Shown here one piece after another: positions 54,994 through 62,395 of a stretch of 64,000 bases of DNA. Origin of the DNA: Bacteroidales bacterium UBA4333 (GTDB lineage: Bacteria; Bacteroidota; Bacteroidia; Bacteroidales; Paludibacteraceae); assembly GCA_002394335.1 (NCBI GenBank), contig DGTP01000015.1, positions 124,001 through 188,000 of the forward strand. Direction: 5' to 3'. The translations under genes and the position numbers were made by a program. Positions within the stretch are counted from its first letter, which is position 1; the number at the start of each line of letters is the position of its first letter. The notes beneath the pieces are model-generated. The model was not told the DNA's origin. It saw nothing but the letters and a program-made list of their open reading frames with translations, and ran no database searches.

Positions 54994-55746
54994 TCAACCT
55001 TTCTGCCTCATAAACTCCAATCGGTCATTAGCAGGGGTCAAACTTTCGGCGAATGCCTCTGCATCGTCGATTTGGTCGATCTTGCCCACATCCATCATCC
55101 GGTAGCCATGAGGTACATAAGCCTCCAAAGGAGCCTTGTCCATTATTCCCAAATAGAAGGGGATAAGGGAGAATTTCTGTTCTTCTGTTTCTGCTAAGAG
55201 CCGCAACACTTCAGGACTCAGAATCTGCATCCCGCTGAAAGCCAGATGTCTTCCGTCTGTCCCTTTCAACTCGCCCGTTTGGATATTCGTCCAGCCGCAA
55301 AGACGCCCGTTTCCGCCGAAACAGAGATAGCGTTGCGTCTCGCGTTCGCTGACTACCAGACGGCTGACACCGGTCTTCTCATACTCCCGAACCAGTGCGC
55401 GGATATCCATGTTGCTGAGTATATCTGCATTGCATGCCAGAATCGGACTGCTGTCAACGCCAACCGCCTTCTTCAGTCCGCCCCCCGTATCCAGAAGAAA
55501 GTCGCGCTCATCGCTGATCCGGATGTTGCATCCCCAGCCGTTGTGGGCGCGCACAGCGTCAATAATCATGTCCGGAAAATGGTGCACATTCACCACTATA
55601 TCTCTGATCCCTGCATCGCGCAGTTTCTCCACCTGCCATTGCAGCAGGGGCTTGCCGTTCAGCGGCACCAGAGCCTTCGGCATTCTGTCTGTCAGCGGTC
55701 TGAGCCTTGTGCCCAATCCCGCAGCAAAAATCATCGCCTTCATCAT
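54994..55746 (-). CDS. MurU-like nucleotidyltransferase (sugar-1-phosphate)
   Basis: 250 aa. Nucleotidyltransferase signature AMIFAAGLGTRLRPLTDRMP with KAL at the N-terminus, DTGGGLKKAV, ILACNADILSNMDI and GYRMMDVGKIDQIDDA. The closest functional relatives by context are MurU enzymes that make UDP-MurNAc from MurNAc-1-phosphate in cell-wall recycling; mannose-1-phosphate guanylyltransferase is the alternative. An AmgK-like kinase lies two genes upstream. Confidence 0.82.
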   Translation of the reverse strand: MMKAMIFAAGLGTRLRPLTDRMPKALVPLNGKPLLQWQVEKLRDAGIRDIVVNVHHFPDMIIDAVRAHNGWGCNIRISDERDFLLDTGGGLKKAVGVDSSPILACNADILSNMDIRALVREYEKTGVSRLVVSERETQRYLCFGGNGRLCGWTNIQTGELKGTDGRHLAFSGMQILSPEVLRLLAETEEQKFSLIPFYLGIMDKAPLEAYVPHGYRMMDVGKIDQIDDAEAFAESLTPANDRLEFMRQKG

Positions 55747-55782
55747 TCTATCAATCCGTCATTGCGCACTATGTGCCCCCCT

Positions 55783-56187
55783 TCAATCCATCATTTTCTC
55801 CACCCCTCTTTCGCGATGGATCAGATGCACGCGCACCTTATATTTATCGCGCAAGTGCCGGGCCAGATGCTCGGCGCTATACACCGACCGGTGCTGTCCG
55901 CCCGTACAGCCGAACGCCACCTGCAGATGTTCGAATCCCCGCTCTACAAAACGCTCCACATGATGGTCCACCAAGCGCTCAACCGATTCCAGAAAAGTCA
56001 GTATCTCACCGTCTTTCTCCAGAAAATCTATCACCGGCTGGTCCATTCCCGTCAGCGATTTGTATTCCTCATACTTGCCGGGATTATGGGTACTGCGGCA
56101 GTCGAATACATAACCGCCGCCATTGCCGCTTTCGTCGGCGGGGATGCCCCGCTTATAAGAGAAGGAGTAAATTGTTACTGATAGCAT
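55783..56187 (-). CDS. RapZ C-terminal-domain protein
   Basis: 134 aa from the ATG at 56187 (an upstream ATG at 56229 would add a non-conserved extension). Matches only the C-terminal half of RapZ: SFSYKRGIPADESGNGGGYV, FDCRSTHNPGKYEEYKSLTG, VAFGCTGGQHRSVYSAEHLA. The N-terminal P-loop domain is absent. In E. coli the RapZ C-domain binds RNA and GlcN6P to control glmS; as a free-standing gene between two MurNAc-recycling genes it may sense amino sugars (inference). It overlaps the phosphotransferase gene by 35 bp. Confidence 0.88.
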   Translation of the reverse strand: MLSVTIYSFSYKRGIPADESGNGGGYVFDCRSTHNPGKYEEYKSLTGMDQPVIDFLEKDGEILTFLESVERLVDHHVERFVERGFEHLQVAFGCTGGQHRSVYSAEHLARHLRDKYKVRVHLIHRERGVEKMMD

Positions 56188-57103
56188 AAATATACGGATA
56201 TTTCTTTTGTAAGTCGCCGTGTGCGGCAAATAACTGGTTCAGGTTTCTAATGGCATTGGGTATCGACTCTATGAAATGGGGTTTGCGCTCAAAATACCCT
56301 CTGTAGCCATATGCCCCGAGCACCTGCAGAGTCCTCAGCAGCACAAAATGCGGCAGTTTCTCACGCCATGCGGCTTCCTCCAATTCGCCATCCACTGCTT
56401 TCAATTCCTCCAGATACGCCCCAATCAGTTCTTCGCGCAACTCTTCCGGAAAATTGGCTTTGGCTTGCCATAGGAAAGAAGCCACATCGTATTGCGTCGG
56501 TCCGCGCCGGCCGCCCTGAAAGTCGATGAAATAAGGTTCGCCGTCCCTGATCATCACATTGCGGCTCTGCATATCGCGGTATAGAAAACTACCGCACCCT
56601 TCCTGCCCGACAGCGGTAACGCCCGCCAACGCGTCAAAATCATCTTCCAGCTCAGGCTCGCCGAACTCTGTCTTGGTGCCTTTCAGGAAGCAGTATTTGA
56701 AGTAATTAAGATCCCATCTCACGGCGCGCGCATCCATGCTCTCTACCGGAAAACACTCCTTCCAGTCCAGACCTTGCGCTCCTTCTGTCTGTATATGCGC
56801 CAGCGCACGGATAGTCTTCTCTAACAGCTTCTTCTCTTCGGGCTGGAATACACCGGTCTCCCGTCCGTGACGGATGGCGTCGAAGAGTATAGTATCACCC
56901 AGATCCTCCTGGGTATAACTCATTCCGTCTTCGCTCACCCACAGCACTTCCGGCACTGGAAGCCCCTTGCTCCTGAAATGACGCGAGAGATAGACAAAAG
57001 CCCTGTTCTCGTCATAACTGGTGCCATCCACATGGATTACCGTTCTGCCTTCCGCATCCCGCACCCGCGTATAAATTCTGTTTGATCCTTGTTTTGCAAT
57101 CAT
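56153..57103 (-). CDS. AmgK-like aminoglycoside-phosphotransferase-family sugar kinase
   Basis: 316 aa. APH fold: GSNRIYTRVRDAEGRTVIHV (nucleotide loop), SYTQEDLGDTILFDAI, catalytic loop FLYRDMQSRNVMIRDG and metal motif YFIDFQGGRRGPTQYDVAS. AmgK phosphorylates MurNAc/GlcNAc at C1 so that MurU can activate it; the paired MurU-like gene supports this. The gene begins directly after a heptad repeat tract that supplies the GGAGG-like sequence before its ATG. Confidence 0.82.
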   Translation of the reverse strand: MIAKQGSNRIYTRVRDAEGRTVIHVDGTSYDENRAFVYLSRHFRSKGLPVPEVLWVSEDGMSYTQEDLGDTILFDAIRHGRETGVFQPEEKKLLEKTIRALAHIQTEGAQGLDWKECFPVESMDARAVRWDLNYFKYCFLKGTKTEFGEPELEDDFDALAGVTAVGQEGCGSFLYRDMQSRNVMIRDGEPYFIDFQGGRRGPTQYDVASFLWQAKANFPEELREELIGAYLEELKAVDGELEEAAWREKLPHFVLLRTLQVLGAYGYRGYFERKPHFIESIPNAIRNLNQLFAAHGDLQKKYPYIYAISNNLLLLL

Positions 57104-57104
57104 T

Positions 57105-57154
57105 CCTAACCTCCAACTTCTAACCTCTAACTTCTAACCTCTAACCTCTAACTT
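57105..57154 (-). repeat. Seven heptads bridging two genes
   Basis: Coding-strand units AGAAGTT / AGAGGTT / AGAGGTT / AGAAGTT / AGAGGTT / AGAAGTT / GGAGGTT. The stop codon TAG of the kinase-like gene lies inside the first unit and the last unit sits 4 bp before the next ATG. Confidence 0.88.
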
Positions 57155-58071
57155 CTGAACACCACCGCCTTCTCGATGCACGTCACCTTGCATGGCGCCA
57201 CAAAATGCTCCAATATACCGTCCGCCTCAATCATCAGGTGTTTACGATAACCCACTTCGATCTCTTTGCCGACAATCGGATAGATAAAGGGCAGGTCGGT
57301 CAATTTCCCGTTAAAGAGGTTCGGCAGTGCTTTGAGGATCTGTCCGAAGGTGGGTTTCTTGACGAACATCCCGTGGAAGACTCCGTCGCTCGGATCGGCG
57401 TCAGGATTTTGTTTGATGCCTCCGCCCGAATAGGGACCGTTGGCGATATTCATCGTGAAAAGCAGATCATTCACCAACTCTTTGCCGTCCACTTTCAGCA
57501 CCACGTGTTTGGCTTTATGCTGCACTACGGCGGCTATCAGTCCGAACAGATAATTCACATGATGGCTGCCGATATAGTATTTCAGTGTCTCGGCTTTCTG
57601 GCAGGTCAGCGGATCTACGCCGAAGCCTACCGAGTTGATGAAATAGTGTTTCTGCTCCACCCCGTTGCGGCAGTAGCTGACGCATCCCACATCTACGGGC
57701 ACTCCCTTCCCTTCAAAAAAACGGCGGAGACTCTCTTTGTAATCCTTGGTCAGTCCCCAGTACCGTCCCCAGTCGTTGCCTGTGCCGCGGGGCATAAGCC
57801 CGAGCTGGATCCGGGAACGCTGGGCGGCATCCGTCTTGGCGGTCATTATGCCGTTCACCGCCTCGCTCAGTGTGCCGTCGCCGCCTAACACTAAGATCTC
57901 GTCGTAGCCGCGCTCCACCAACTCGCGAGCCAGTTCTATGGCATGCCCCGCGTATTGGGTGACGCGGTAGGTGAACGGCTCGTGCCTTTGTCGCAGTAAT
58001 CGGAACAGATACACGTGTTGCGCGCGGAACGCACGCTTGCCCGATTTGGGGTTGATGATGATACCTAACAT
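57148..58071 (-). CDS. Diacylglycerol/lipid kinase family protein (DagK/YegS-like)
   Basis: 307 aa. GIIINPKSGKRAFRAQHVYL at the N-terminus, YDEILVLGGDGTLSEAVNGI (the family GGDGT motif), IQLGLMPRGTGNDWGRYWGL and the ribose-binding C-domain. Phosphorylates diacylglycerol or a related lipid at the membrane. A strong terminator ends only about 10 nt before its ATG. Confidence 0.92.
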   Translation of the reverse strand: MLGIIINPKSGKRAFRAQHVYLFRLLRQRHEPFTYRVTQYAGHAIELARELVERGYDEILVLGGDGTLSEAVNGIMTAKTDAAQRSRIQLGLMPRGTGNDWGRYWGLTKDYKESLRRFFEGKGVPVDVGCVSYCRNGVEQKHYFINSVGFGVDPLTCQKAETLKYYIGSHHVNYLFGLIAAVVQHKAKHVVLKVDGKELVNDLLFTMNIANGPYSGGGIKQNPDADPSDGVFHGMFVKKPTFGQILKALPNLFNGKLTDLPFIYPIVGKEIEVGYRKHLMIEADGILEHFVAPCKVTCIEKAVVFRS

Positions 58072-58081
58072 GGTAATAATA

Positions 58082-58116
58082 AAAAAAGCGCACTATTCTT
58101 CGTAGTGCGCTTTTTA
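58082..58116. terminator. Strong hairpin terminator of the ribosomal operon
   Basis: AAAAAGCGCACTA / TAGTGCGCTTTTT with a 6-nt loop and T-runs on both strands, 10 nt upstream of the diacylglycerol kinase ATG. Confidence 0.8.
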
Positions 58117-58125
58117 GAGAGTGGA

Positions 58126-58278
58126 TTAGTTGAAAAACTCTTTTACTTTCTCGTTAGCTACGATTTCTTCCTGGAAGATGTAAGCGCCGGTCTTAGGCGA
58201 CTTCACCATCTTGATACACTTCGTATGGTTACGACCGGCATTACCGGTTTGGAGTGTAGCGACCGCTTTCTTTGCCAT
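58126..58278 (-). CDS. DUF4295 small protein
   Basis: 50 aa: MAKKAVATLQTGNAGRNHTK, then CIKMVKSPKTGAYIFQEEIV and a C-terminal KEFFN. This is the short conserved Bacteroidota protein (DUF4295) that sits next to rpmG and rpmB. Small, basic, possibly ribosome-associated; function unknown. Confidence 0.92.
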   Translation of the reverse strand: MAKKAVATLQTGNAGRNHTKCIKMVKSPKTGAYIFQEEIVANEKVKEFFN

Positions 58279-58308
58279 AGTTCTAAGCCTTTCTGATTAA
58301 AGAGTTAA

Positions 58309-58497
58309 TTACTTGATCTCCTTGTGTACCGTGTACTTCTTGAGATACGGATTGTACTTCTTGAGCTCCAGACGATCAGGAGTGTTCTTGCGGTTCTTCG
58401 TCGTAATGTAGCGAGACATTCCCGGTACGCCGCTGGCTTTCTGCTCGGTGCACTCAAGGATTACTTGAACGCGTGCTTCTTTTGTTTTCTTTGCCAT
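58309..58497 (-). CDS. rpmG: Ribosomal protein bL33
   Basis: 62 aa: MAKKTKEARVQVILECTEQK start, SRYITTKNRKNTPDRLELKK and C-terminal YTVHKEIK, all typical of bL33. The zinc-binding Cys pairs are not present, so this is the Cys-minus form, with a single Cys in the N-terminal part. Lies between rpmB and DUF4295. Confidence 0.96.
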   Translation of the reverse strand: MAKKTKEARVQVILECTEQKASGVPGMSRYITTKNRKNTPDRLELKKYNPYLKKYTVHKEIK

Positions 58498-58512
58498 TTC
58501 TTTTCCTCCTTT

Positions 58513-58752
58513 TTAAGCGTAAAGATACCCTTTCTCGGCAGCCTGCTTCAGAGCAGCGTCCAATCCGATTTTGTTAATAGTACGCAGACCAGCCGCACTC
58601 ACGTTCAGCTGAATCCAGCAATCCTGTTCTACCCAGTAGAACTTACGATGGAACAAGTTCACATCGAAGGTGCGCTTGGTGTGGCGCTTCGAGTGTGATA
58701 CATTGCATCCACCCATGGCTTTCTTGCCTGTAATTTGACAAATTTTTGACAT
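58513..58752 (-). CDS. rpmB: Ribosomal protein bL28
   Basis: 79 aa: MSKICQITGKKAMGGCNVSH and SKRHTKRTFDVNLFHRKFYW, the bL28 signature. First gene of the operon. Confidence 0.96.
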   Translation of the reverse strand: MSKICQITGKKAMGGCNVSHSKRHTKRTFDVNLFHRKFYWVEQDCWIQLNVSAAGLRTINKIGLDAALKQAAEKGYLYA

Positions 58753-58829
58753 TGTAGTATATATTTTATTATTATCTTCTAACCATAGTAATTTTCCGCA
58801 AAGTTGTACACTCTACGCGAAAATTCGTG

Positions 58830-58861
58830 CAAAGGTACGAAAAATAATTCATATTGCCAAA
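58830..58861 (-). promoter_or_regulatory. Promoter of the rpmB-rpmG-DUF4295 operon
   Basis: Minus strand TTTG at 58858-58861, 20 bp, TACCTTTG at 58830-58837; about 75 nt leader to the rpmB ATG. Confidence 0.78.
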
Positions 58862-58965
58862 TATTTTTGCAAAAAAATCAAATTTTTATCCATTTCTTGC
58901 CTTTTCTAACACAAACGAAGACCGATTTACGGTCCTCGCCTGTTTTTTTAACCCTTCCGGGGTTA

Positions 58966-60720
58966 TCACTCGAATACGGCGTAATAAGTCTTGTCGCCGG
59001 TCACTTTTCTGCCATCCGCGGAGGTGAAAATATCCGCCGGTGCGGCAAACGGGTCAAGCCATTCCGCCTCTTCCGTCCAGCCGGCAAATCGCGTCCCCTC
59101 GCAGGGGGTCACTGCCGCTGACGGCAACTCCAACAGATCGCTTCCGCTCGTGCTGTACTCCCCGGTCTCGACCGTCTCGCCGTTCACCACCCAGTTCACT
59201 TTATATACTCCTATATATATCAGCGAAATCACACCATCCTTCTCCGTAATGTCTTTCACAGGCTTTCCCGTGATACCTGCCGGCGTCCAGGAAGTGACCT
59301 TTCCCGATCCCGGGAAAGGATTCATGGGACTGTTGTCGTTTTTTCCGTCCCAGCCGATCTTGGTGCCGGTAGCCGAAACGATTGTAAAGAGGGGTGCGCC
59401 GGAGGTGGAAGAGTTGTTCGGCGCATTGTTTTGCCATGCGCTGGCGGTAAAATTCACTTTCCATACCAGCATGCCGTGGGCAGGAAGTTCCGTATCCCAG
59501 CCCACATTCTGTCTGTTCTCGATATAGTAGCGCAGTCCGGCATCGGTAGCCCCCATCAGCGTGCCGCGGGAGTTGATCTGGTAGGCCTTGGCGCCTTCGG
59601 TGCCGTTTGGCAGCAACTCCAGGCGTTTGCCCACATTGCCTAAAGCCTCCGTATTATCCCATCCGAAGAACTGTTTCTCCCAGGGGTTGTAGTTCGGCGG
59701 ACAGTGCCCGTCGCCGTTGTATGTGCCGCCGTCCATCACATCCCAGTCATTGGGCGTGAGACAGTTTTTGTACACCGTTCCGTAAGAGGTGTCATACAGA
59801 TCCGGCAGCCCCATCACGTGCCCGAACTCGTGGCACAGGGTGGCTATTCCGTTAAAAGTGCCATTGTAGCCATTCAGCTCGCCCGACATGGCATACGTGT
59901 TCAGTTTCTTGCCATCCACCACGCATTGGGATTTCTGATAGGTACAATAGCCAGAGCGGATAGCATCTTCTATCTCCCAGTTGTGCGGCCAGATGGTGGT
60001 GGCAGCACCGCCGTCCGCTTGTCCCTTGCCGGCGTAGATGACATATACGAAGTCCACGTAGCCGTCTTTGTCCGAGTCGTATTGGGTGAAATCGATATCA
60101 AACTGCGCGTTGGCAAGCAGACATGCCTCTACCACAGCATCCGTAGCGTGCTGGTCATCGCCCTCGTCACTGCCATCATTATCTTTACCGTAATACTCCA
60201 CTTTGCGGCTCAGCGTCACCGGACCGAAGACGTCAAACTGCGGACGGTAAGCGCCGTTCGACTGGTCGGAGAAATACTGTGCCGCCGAACCGTAGTATTT
60301 GTCGCCGTACTTGTTGACGGTACAGTTGCTGCTGTTGCAGAGCTGTTTAAAGATGTCTTGGTTATGATCCGCTTCCATCTCCGAGTCCGCGAAGTTAGCC
60401 AATATCACCACCCCTTTGGGTGCCAGGTTAGGTGTCAGTCCTACCGCTTTGCGCTGCCTGCGTGCCATACCTCTGGCGCGCCGTGCCGATGCTTCTTGCG
60501 CGGTGGGAGCCTCCCCTGTTTCGATATACATGCCGTCCGCTTCGCGCACCTCTTTGCCGTCGCGGTTGATCATATAGTGGTAGAACTCGTCTCCCATCTG
60601 TTGGATCTCGATGGTGGTTCCGTCGGCTTGTGTACGTGTCTGCCATCCCCGTCTTGCCGGCACGGCATACATCGTCATTGCCAAACCGCCCAGTATTGCT
60701 ATTGTCAGTATCTTTTTCAT
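58966..60720 (-). CDS. M6-family secreted metalloprotease with C-terminal B-repeat
   Basis: 584 aa from MKKILTIAILGG (60720). Signal peptide, propeptide-like region (EIQQMGDEFYHYMINRDGKE, GLTPNLAPKGVVILANFADS), immune-inhibitor-A/M6 catalytic domain with zinc site HEFGHVMGLPDLYD (about residue 310) and VDFVYVIYAGKGQADGGAAT, and a Listeria-Bacteroides (InlB B-type) repeat at the C-terminus (VNWVVNGETVETGEYSTSGS, FAGWTEEAEW). A surface protease probably acting on host or dietary protein. It lies downstream of the HicB fusion on the same strand, 72 bp away. Confidence 0.92.
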   Translation of the reverse strand: MKKILTIAILGGLAMTMYAVPARRGWQTRTQADGTTIEIQQMGDEFYHYMINRDGKEVREADGMYIETGEAPTAQEASARRARGMARRQRKAVGLTPNLAPKGVVILANFADSEMEADHNQDIFKQLCNSSNCTVNKYGDKYYGSAAQYFSDQSNGAYRPQFDVFGPVTLSRKVEYYGKDNDGSDEGDDQHATDAVVEACLLANAQFDIDFTQYDSDKDGYVDFVYVIYAGKGQADGGAATTIWPHNWEIEDAIRSGYCTYQKSQCVVDGKKLNTYAMSGELNGYNGTFNGIATLCHEFGHVMGLPDLYDTSYGTVYKNCLTPNDWDVMDGGTYNGDGHCPPNYNPWEKQFFGWDNTEALGNVGKRLELLPNGTEGAKAYQINSRGTLMGATDAGLRYYIENRQNVGWDTELPAHGMLVWKVNFTASAWQNNAPNNSSTSGAPLFTIVSATGTKIGWDGKNDNSPMNPFPGSGKVTSWTPAGITGKPVKDITEKDGVISLIYIGVYKVNWVVNGETVETGEYSTSGSDLLELPSAAVTPCEGTRFAGWTEEAEWLDPFAAPADIFTSADGRKVTGDKTYYAVFE

Positions 60721-60792
60721 CCTGTTTATAATCCGATTTTTCATTTTTTATCATCCGCTTTTGTCGCATCTTTGCGACAACCCCGGTATTCA

Positions 60793-61512
60793 CTATTCAA
60801 CCTCTGCCCCTTGTACATTGTACTTCGTCCCTTGGTATATCAAATAGAGTTGCCCGTTCTCAATGACTTTTGTGCATGGTGTTTTGTCCCCTTGTACATT
60901 GGTAATGCCGGTGGCGTTGTCCCAAATCGACTCGATCACCACATCTTTCTCCGGCATGGTAAACGCTCCGCCCAACGGGTACATCTGTCCCTCGAACCGC
61001 CATCCGGTCAGTTTCTTGCCGTCTTGGGTAATGTCCGGTGCGCCGAGGGTTATCTGTGTCCCGGCGGTATAGGTCGGCAGTTCGCAGAGAGTCCTTTTGT
61101 ATGGAAAATCCTTGTATTCGAATCCGTACTCTTGTGCTTGTACTCCTGCCGCGCACACAATCATTCCCGCCATCATCAGCATCGCCGCCACCCGCCGGTC
61201 CAGTGTCTGGCTGATGAAAGCATTGATAGACTCCCCGGCTTGTTTTGCCAGAGTAGCGATACGGCTGTGTGTTTCGGGCTTGATACGGATATTGAGTTGC
61301 CCTGAGTAGCTTTTATGGGGTGCTATTCCTTCTGCCGTGCAGTACGCAACATAGTCATCTACGGCTTCATGAAAGGCTTCTGTCAGTTCTTTGACGCTTT
61401 CGCCCTCAAAGTTCACCAATCCGTCAATCCCTTCAATCTTACCAAAAAAGCATTCGTCTTTTTCGGAAAAGTTGACAGTTCCGTAAAAACCTTTGTATGA
61501 TAAAGTATTCAT
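60793..61512 (-). CDS. HicB-type antitoxin fused to a signal-like segment and a surface-protein C-terminus
   Basis: 239 aa from the ATG at 61512. Residues 1-108 are a complete HicB antitoxin: degenerate RNase-H-like part (VNFSEKDECFFGKIEGIDGL, GESVKELTEAFHEAVDDYVA) and ribbon-helix-helix (SGQLNIRIKPETHSRIATLA, then KQAGESINAFISQTLDRR). Residues 111-127 form a signal-peptide-like run (MLMMAGMIVCAAGVQAQ). Residues 130-198 are one Listeria-Bacteroides repeat (KKLTGWRFEGQMYPLGG, FTMPEKDVVIESIWD). Residues 199-239 are the tail TKVIENGQLYLIYQGTKYNV, similar to the end of the 62619 protein. An internal ATG at 61182 could give the secreted part alone. No hicA is visible on either side. Confidence 0.8.
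   Translation of the reverse strand: MNTLSYKGFYGTVNFSEKDECFFGKIEGIDGLVNFEGESVKELTEAFHEAVDDYVAYCTAEGIAPHKSYSGQLNIRIKPETHSRIATLAKQAGESINAFISQTLDRRVAAMLMMAGMIVCAAGVQAQEYGFEYKDFPYKRTLCELPTYTAGTQITLGAPDITQDGKKLTGWRFEGQMYPLGGAFTMPEKDVVIESIWDNATGITNVQGDKTPCTKVIENGQLYLIYQGTKYNVQGAEVE
60807..60898 (-). repeat. GTACAA-type repeats in the 3' end of the HicB fusion gene
   Basis: Coding strand AATGTACAAGGGGACAAA (near 60880-60898) and GGGACGAAGTACAATGTACA (60813-60832) share GTACAAGGGG and encode NVQGDK and GTKYNVQG. Confidence 0.7.
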
Positions 61513-61753
61513 AGTCTGAATTATTTTTTTCAATGTTTTTATAACTGGCAATGCAAATTTTTGGATAATTTTGGGTAATTTTGGACTAACAAAAAATCTG
61601 TGTTATCTGTGTAATCTGTGGACAAATAAAATTTTTGATTAATTTTTGGTAATTTTGGACCAACAAAAAAATCTGTGTTATCTGTGTAATCTGTGGACAA
61701 ATAAAAATGTTTTTTCTAAAATTATCGCAATGCCATTATTTCCAAATTTTCTG

Positions 61754-61785
61754 CAAAGGTAACTATTTTTTAGTTACAATCCAAA
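61754..61785 (-). promoter_or_regulatory. Promoter of the HicB-fusion transcript
   Basis: Minus strand TTTG at 61782-61785, 20 bp, TACCTTTG at 61754-61761. Leader about 235 nt, crossing repeat units 1 and 2. Confidence 0.7.
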
Positions 61786-61796
61786 TATTTTGACAA

Positions 61797-61835
61797 AAAA
61801 AGGGCATTTTTATCAATTAAAAGCCCTTTTTTGAA
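61797..61835. terminator. Hairpin terminator
   Basis: AAAAAAGGGC / GCCCTTTTTT with AT-rich loop and T-run on both strands. Confidence 0.65.
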
Positions 61836-62271
61836 TAGTTCCGTTTTATCTTGGCCCCTATTTAGCCTTTATTCAGGGTTCATTTCCGTTCCCATCTCGT
61901 TCCCATCTCGTTACCATTACGGACATCCCTGTCCCGTTTCTGCCCCTGCCGTCTCTCATAGCCGTCGATGCAAATTTTTGGATAATTTTTGGTAATTTTG
62001 GACCAACAAAAAATCTGTGCAATCTGTGTAATCTGTGGACAAATAAAATTTTTGGATAATTGTTGATAATTGTTGACCAACAAAAAAATCTGTGTTATCT
62101 GTTAAATCTGTGAACAAATAAAATTTTTGGATAATTTTTGGTAATTTTGGACCAATAAAAAAATCTGTGTTATCTGTGTAATCTGTGGACAAATAAAAAT
62201 TGTTGGATAATTTTTGGTAATTTTGGACTAACAAAAATCTGTGTAATCTGTGGACAGAAACTATTTTTGTA

Positions 62272-62306
62272 CAATCAAAGGCAGCCGAAGCTGCCTTTGG
62301 TTGGAT
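62272..62306 (-). terminator. Hairpin terminator of the 49-aa peptide gene
   Basis: AAAGGCAGC / GCTGCCTTT with loop TTCG. A second, longer stem (CCGAAAGCCTG pairing with CAGGGC and TTCGG) lies upstream at 62355-62392. Confidence 0.55.
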
Positions 62307-62395
62307 TTGCTAAAAATGTGCTGTTGTGAACAGAACCATCACGGGAACCATCTCCCGAAGCAAGCCCTGACAGAACACTTTCAGGCTTTCGGACA

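Larger units (their letters stand above)
61552..62263. repeat. Six-copy interspersed repeat array (about 76-bp units)
   Basis: Units at about 61552-61629, 61630-61705, 61969-62046, 62047-62121, 62122-62197 and 62198-62256, in two blocks. Each has an AT-rich half (AATTTTTGGATAATTTTTGG, then TAATTTTGGACCAACAAAAA) and a G-containing half (ATCTGTGTTATCTGTGTAAT, then CTGTGGACAAATAAA). Diverged single copies occur at 2640-2820 and, inverted, at 30315-30360. Confidence 0.9.
61513..62395. other. Repeat-rich gap with promoter and terminator
   Basis: Holds the leader of the HicB fusion (with two repeat units inside it), promoter 61754-61785, a hairpin terminator (61797-61835), a stretch with no recognised feature containing GTTCCCATCTC twice, four further repeat units and a hairpin terminator for the small peptide gene. 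Frames such as STDYTDNTDF are translations of the repeat, not genes. Confidence 0.7.

Noticed and set aside
59704..61305. 533-codon plus-strand frame opposite the M6 protease and HicB fusion
   Set aside because: It spans two real minus-strand genes and has no motif; an antisense frame of high-GC codons.
61880..62234. Open frames encoding STDYTDNTDF-type peptides
   Set aside because: They are translations of the 76-bp repeat and have no other support.
61552..62263. CRISPR-like array
   Set aside because: Units abut directly, have no unique spacers and vary along their length; no cas gene is in the window.
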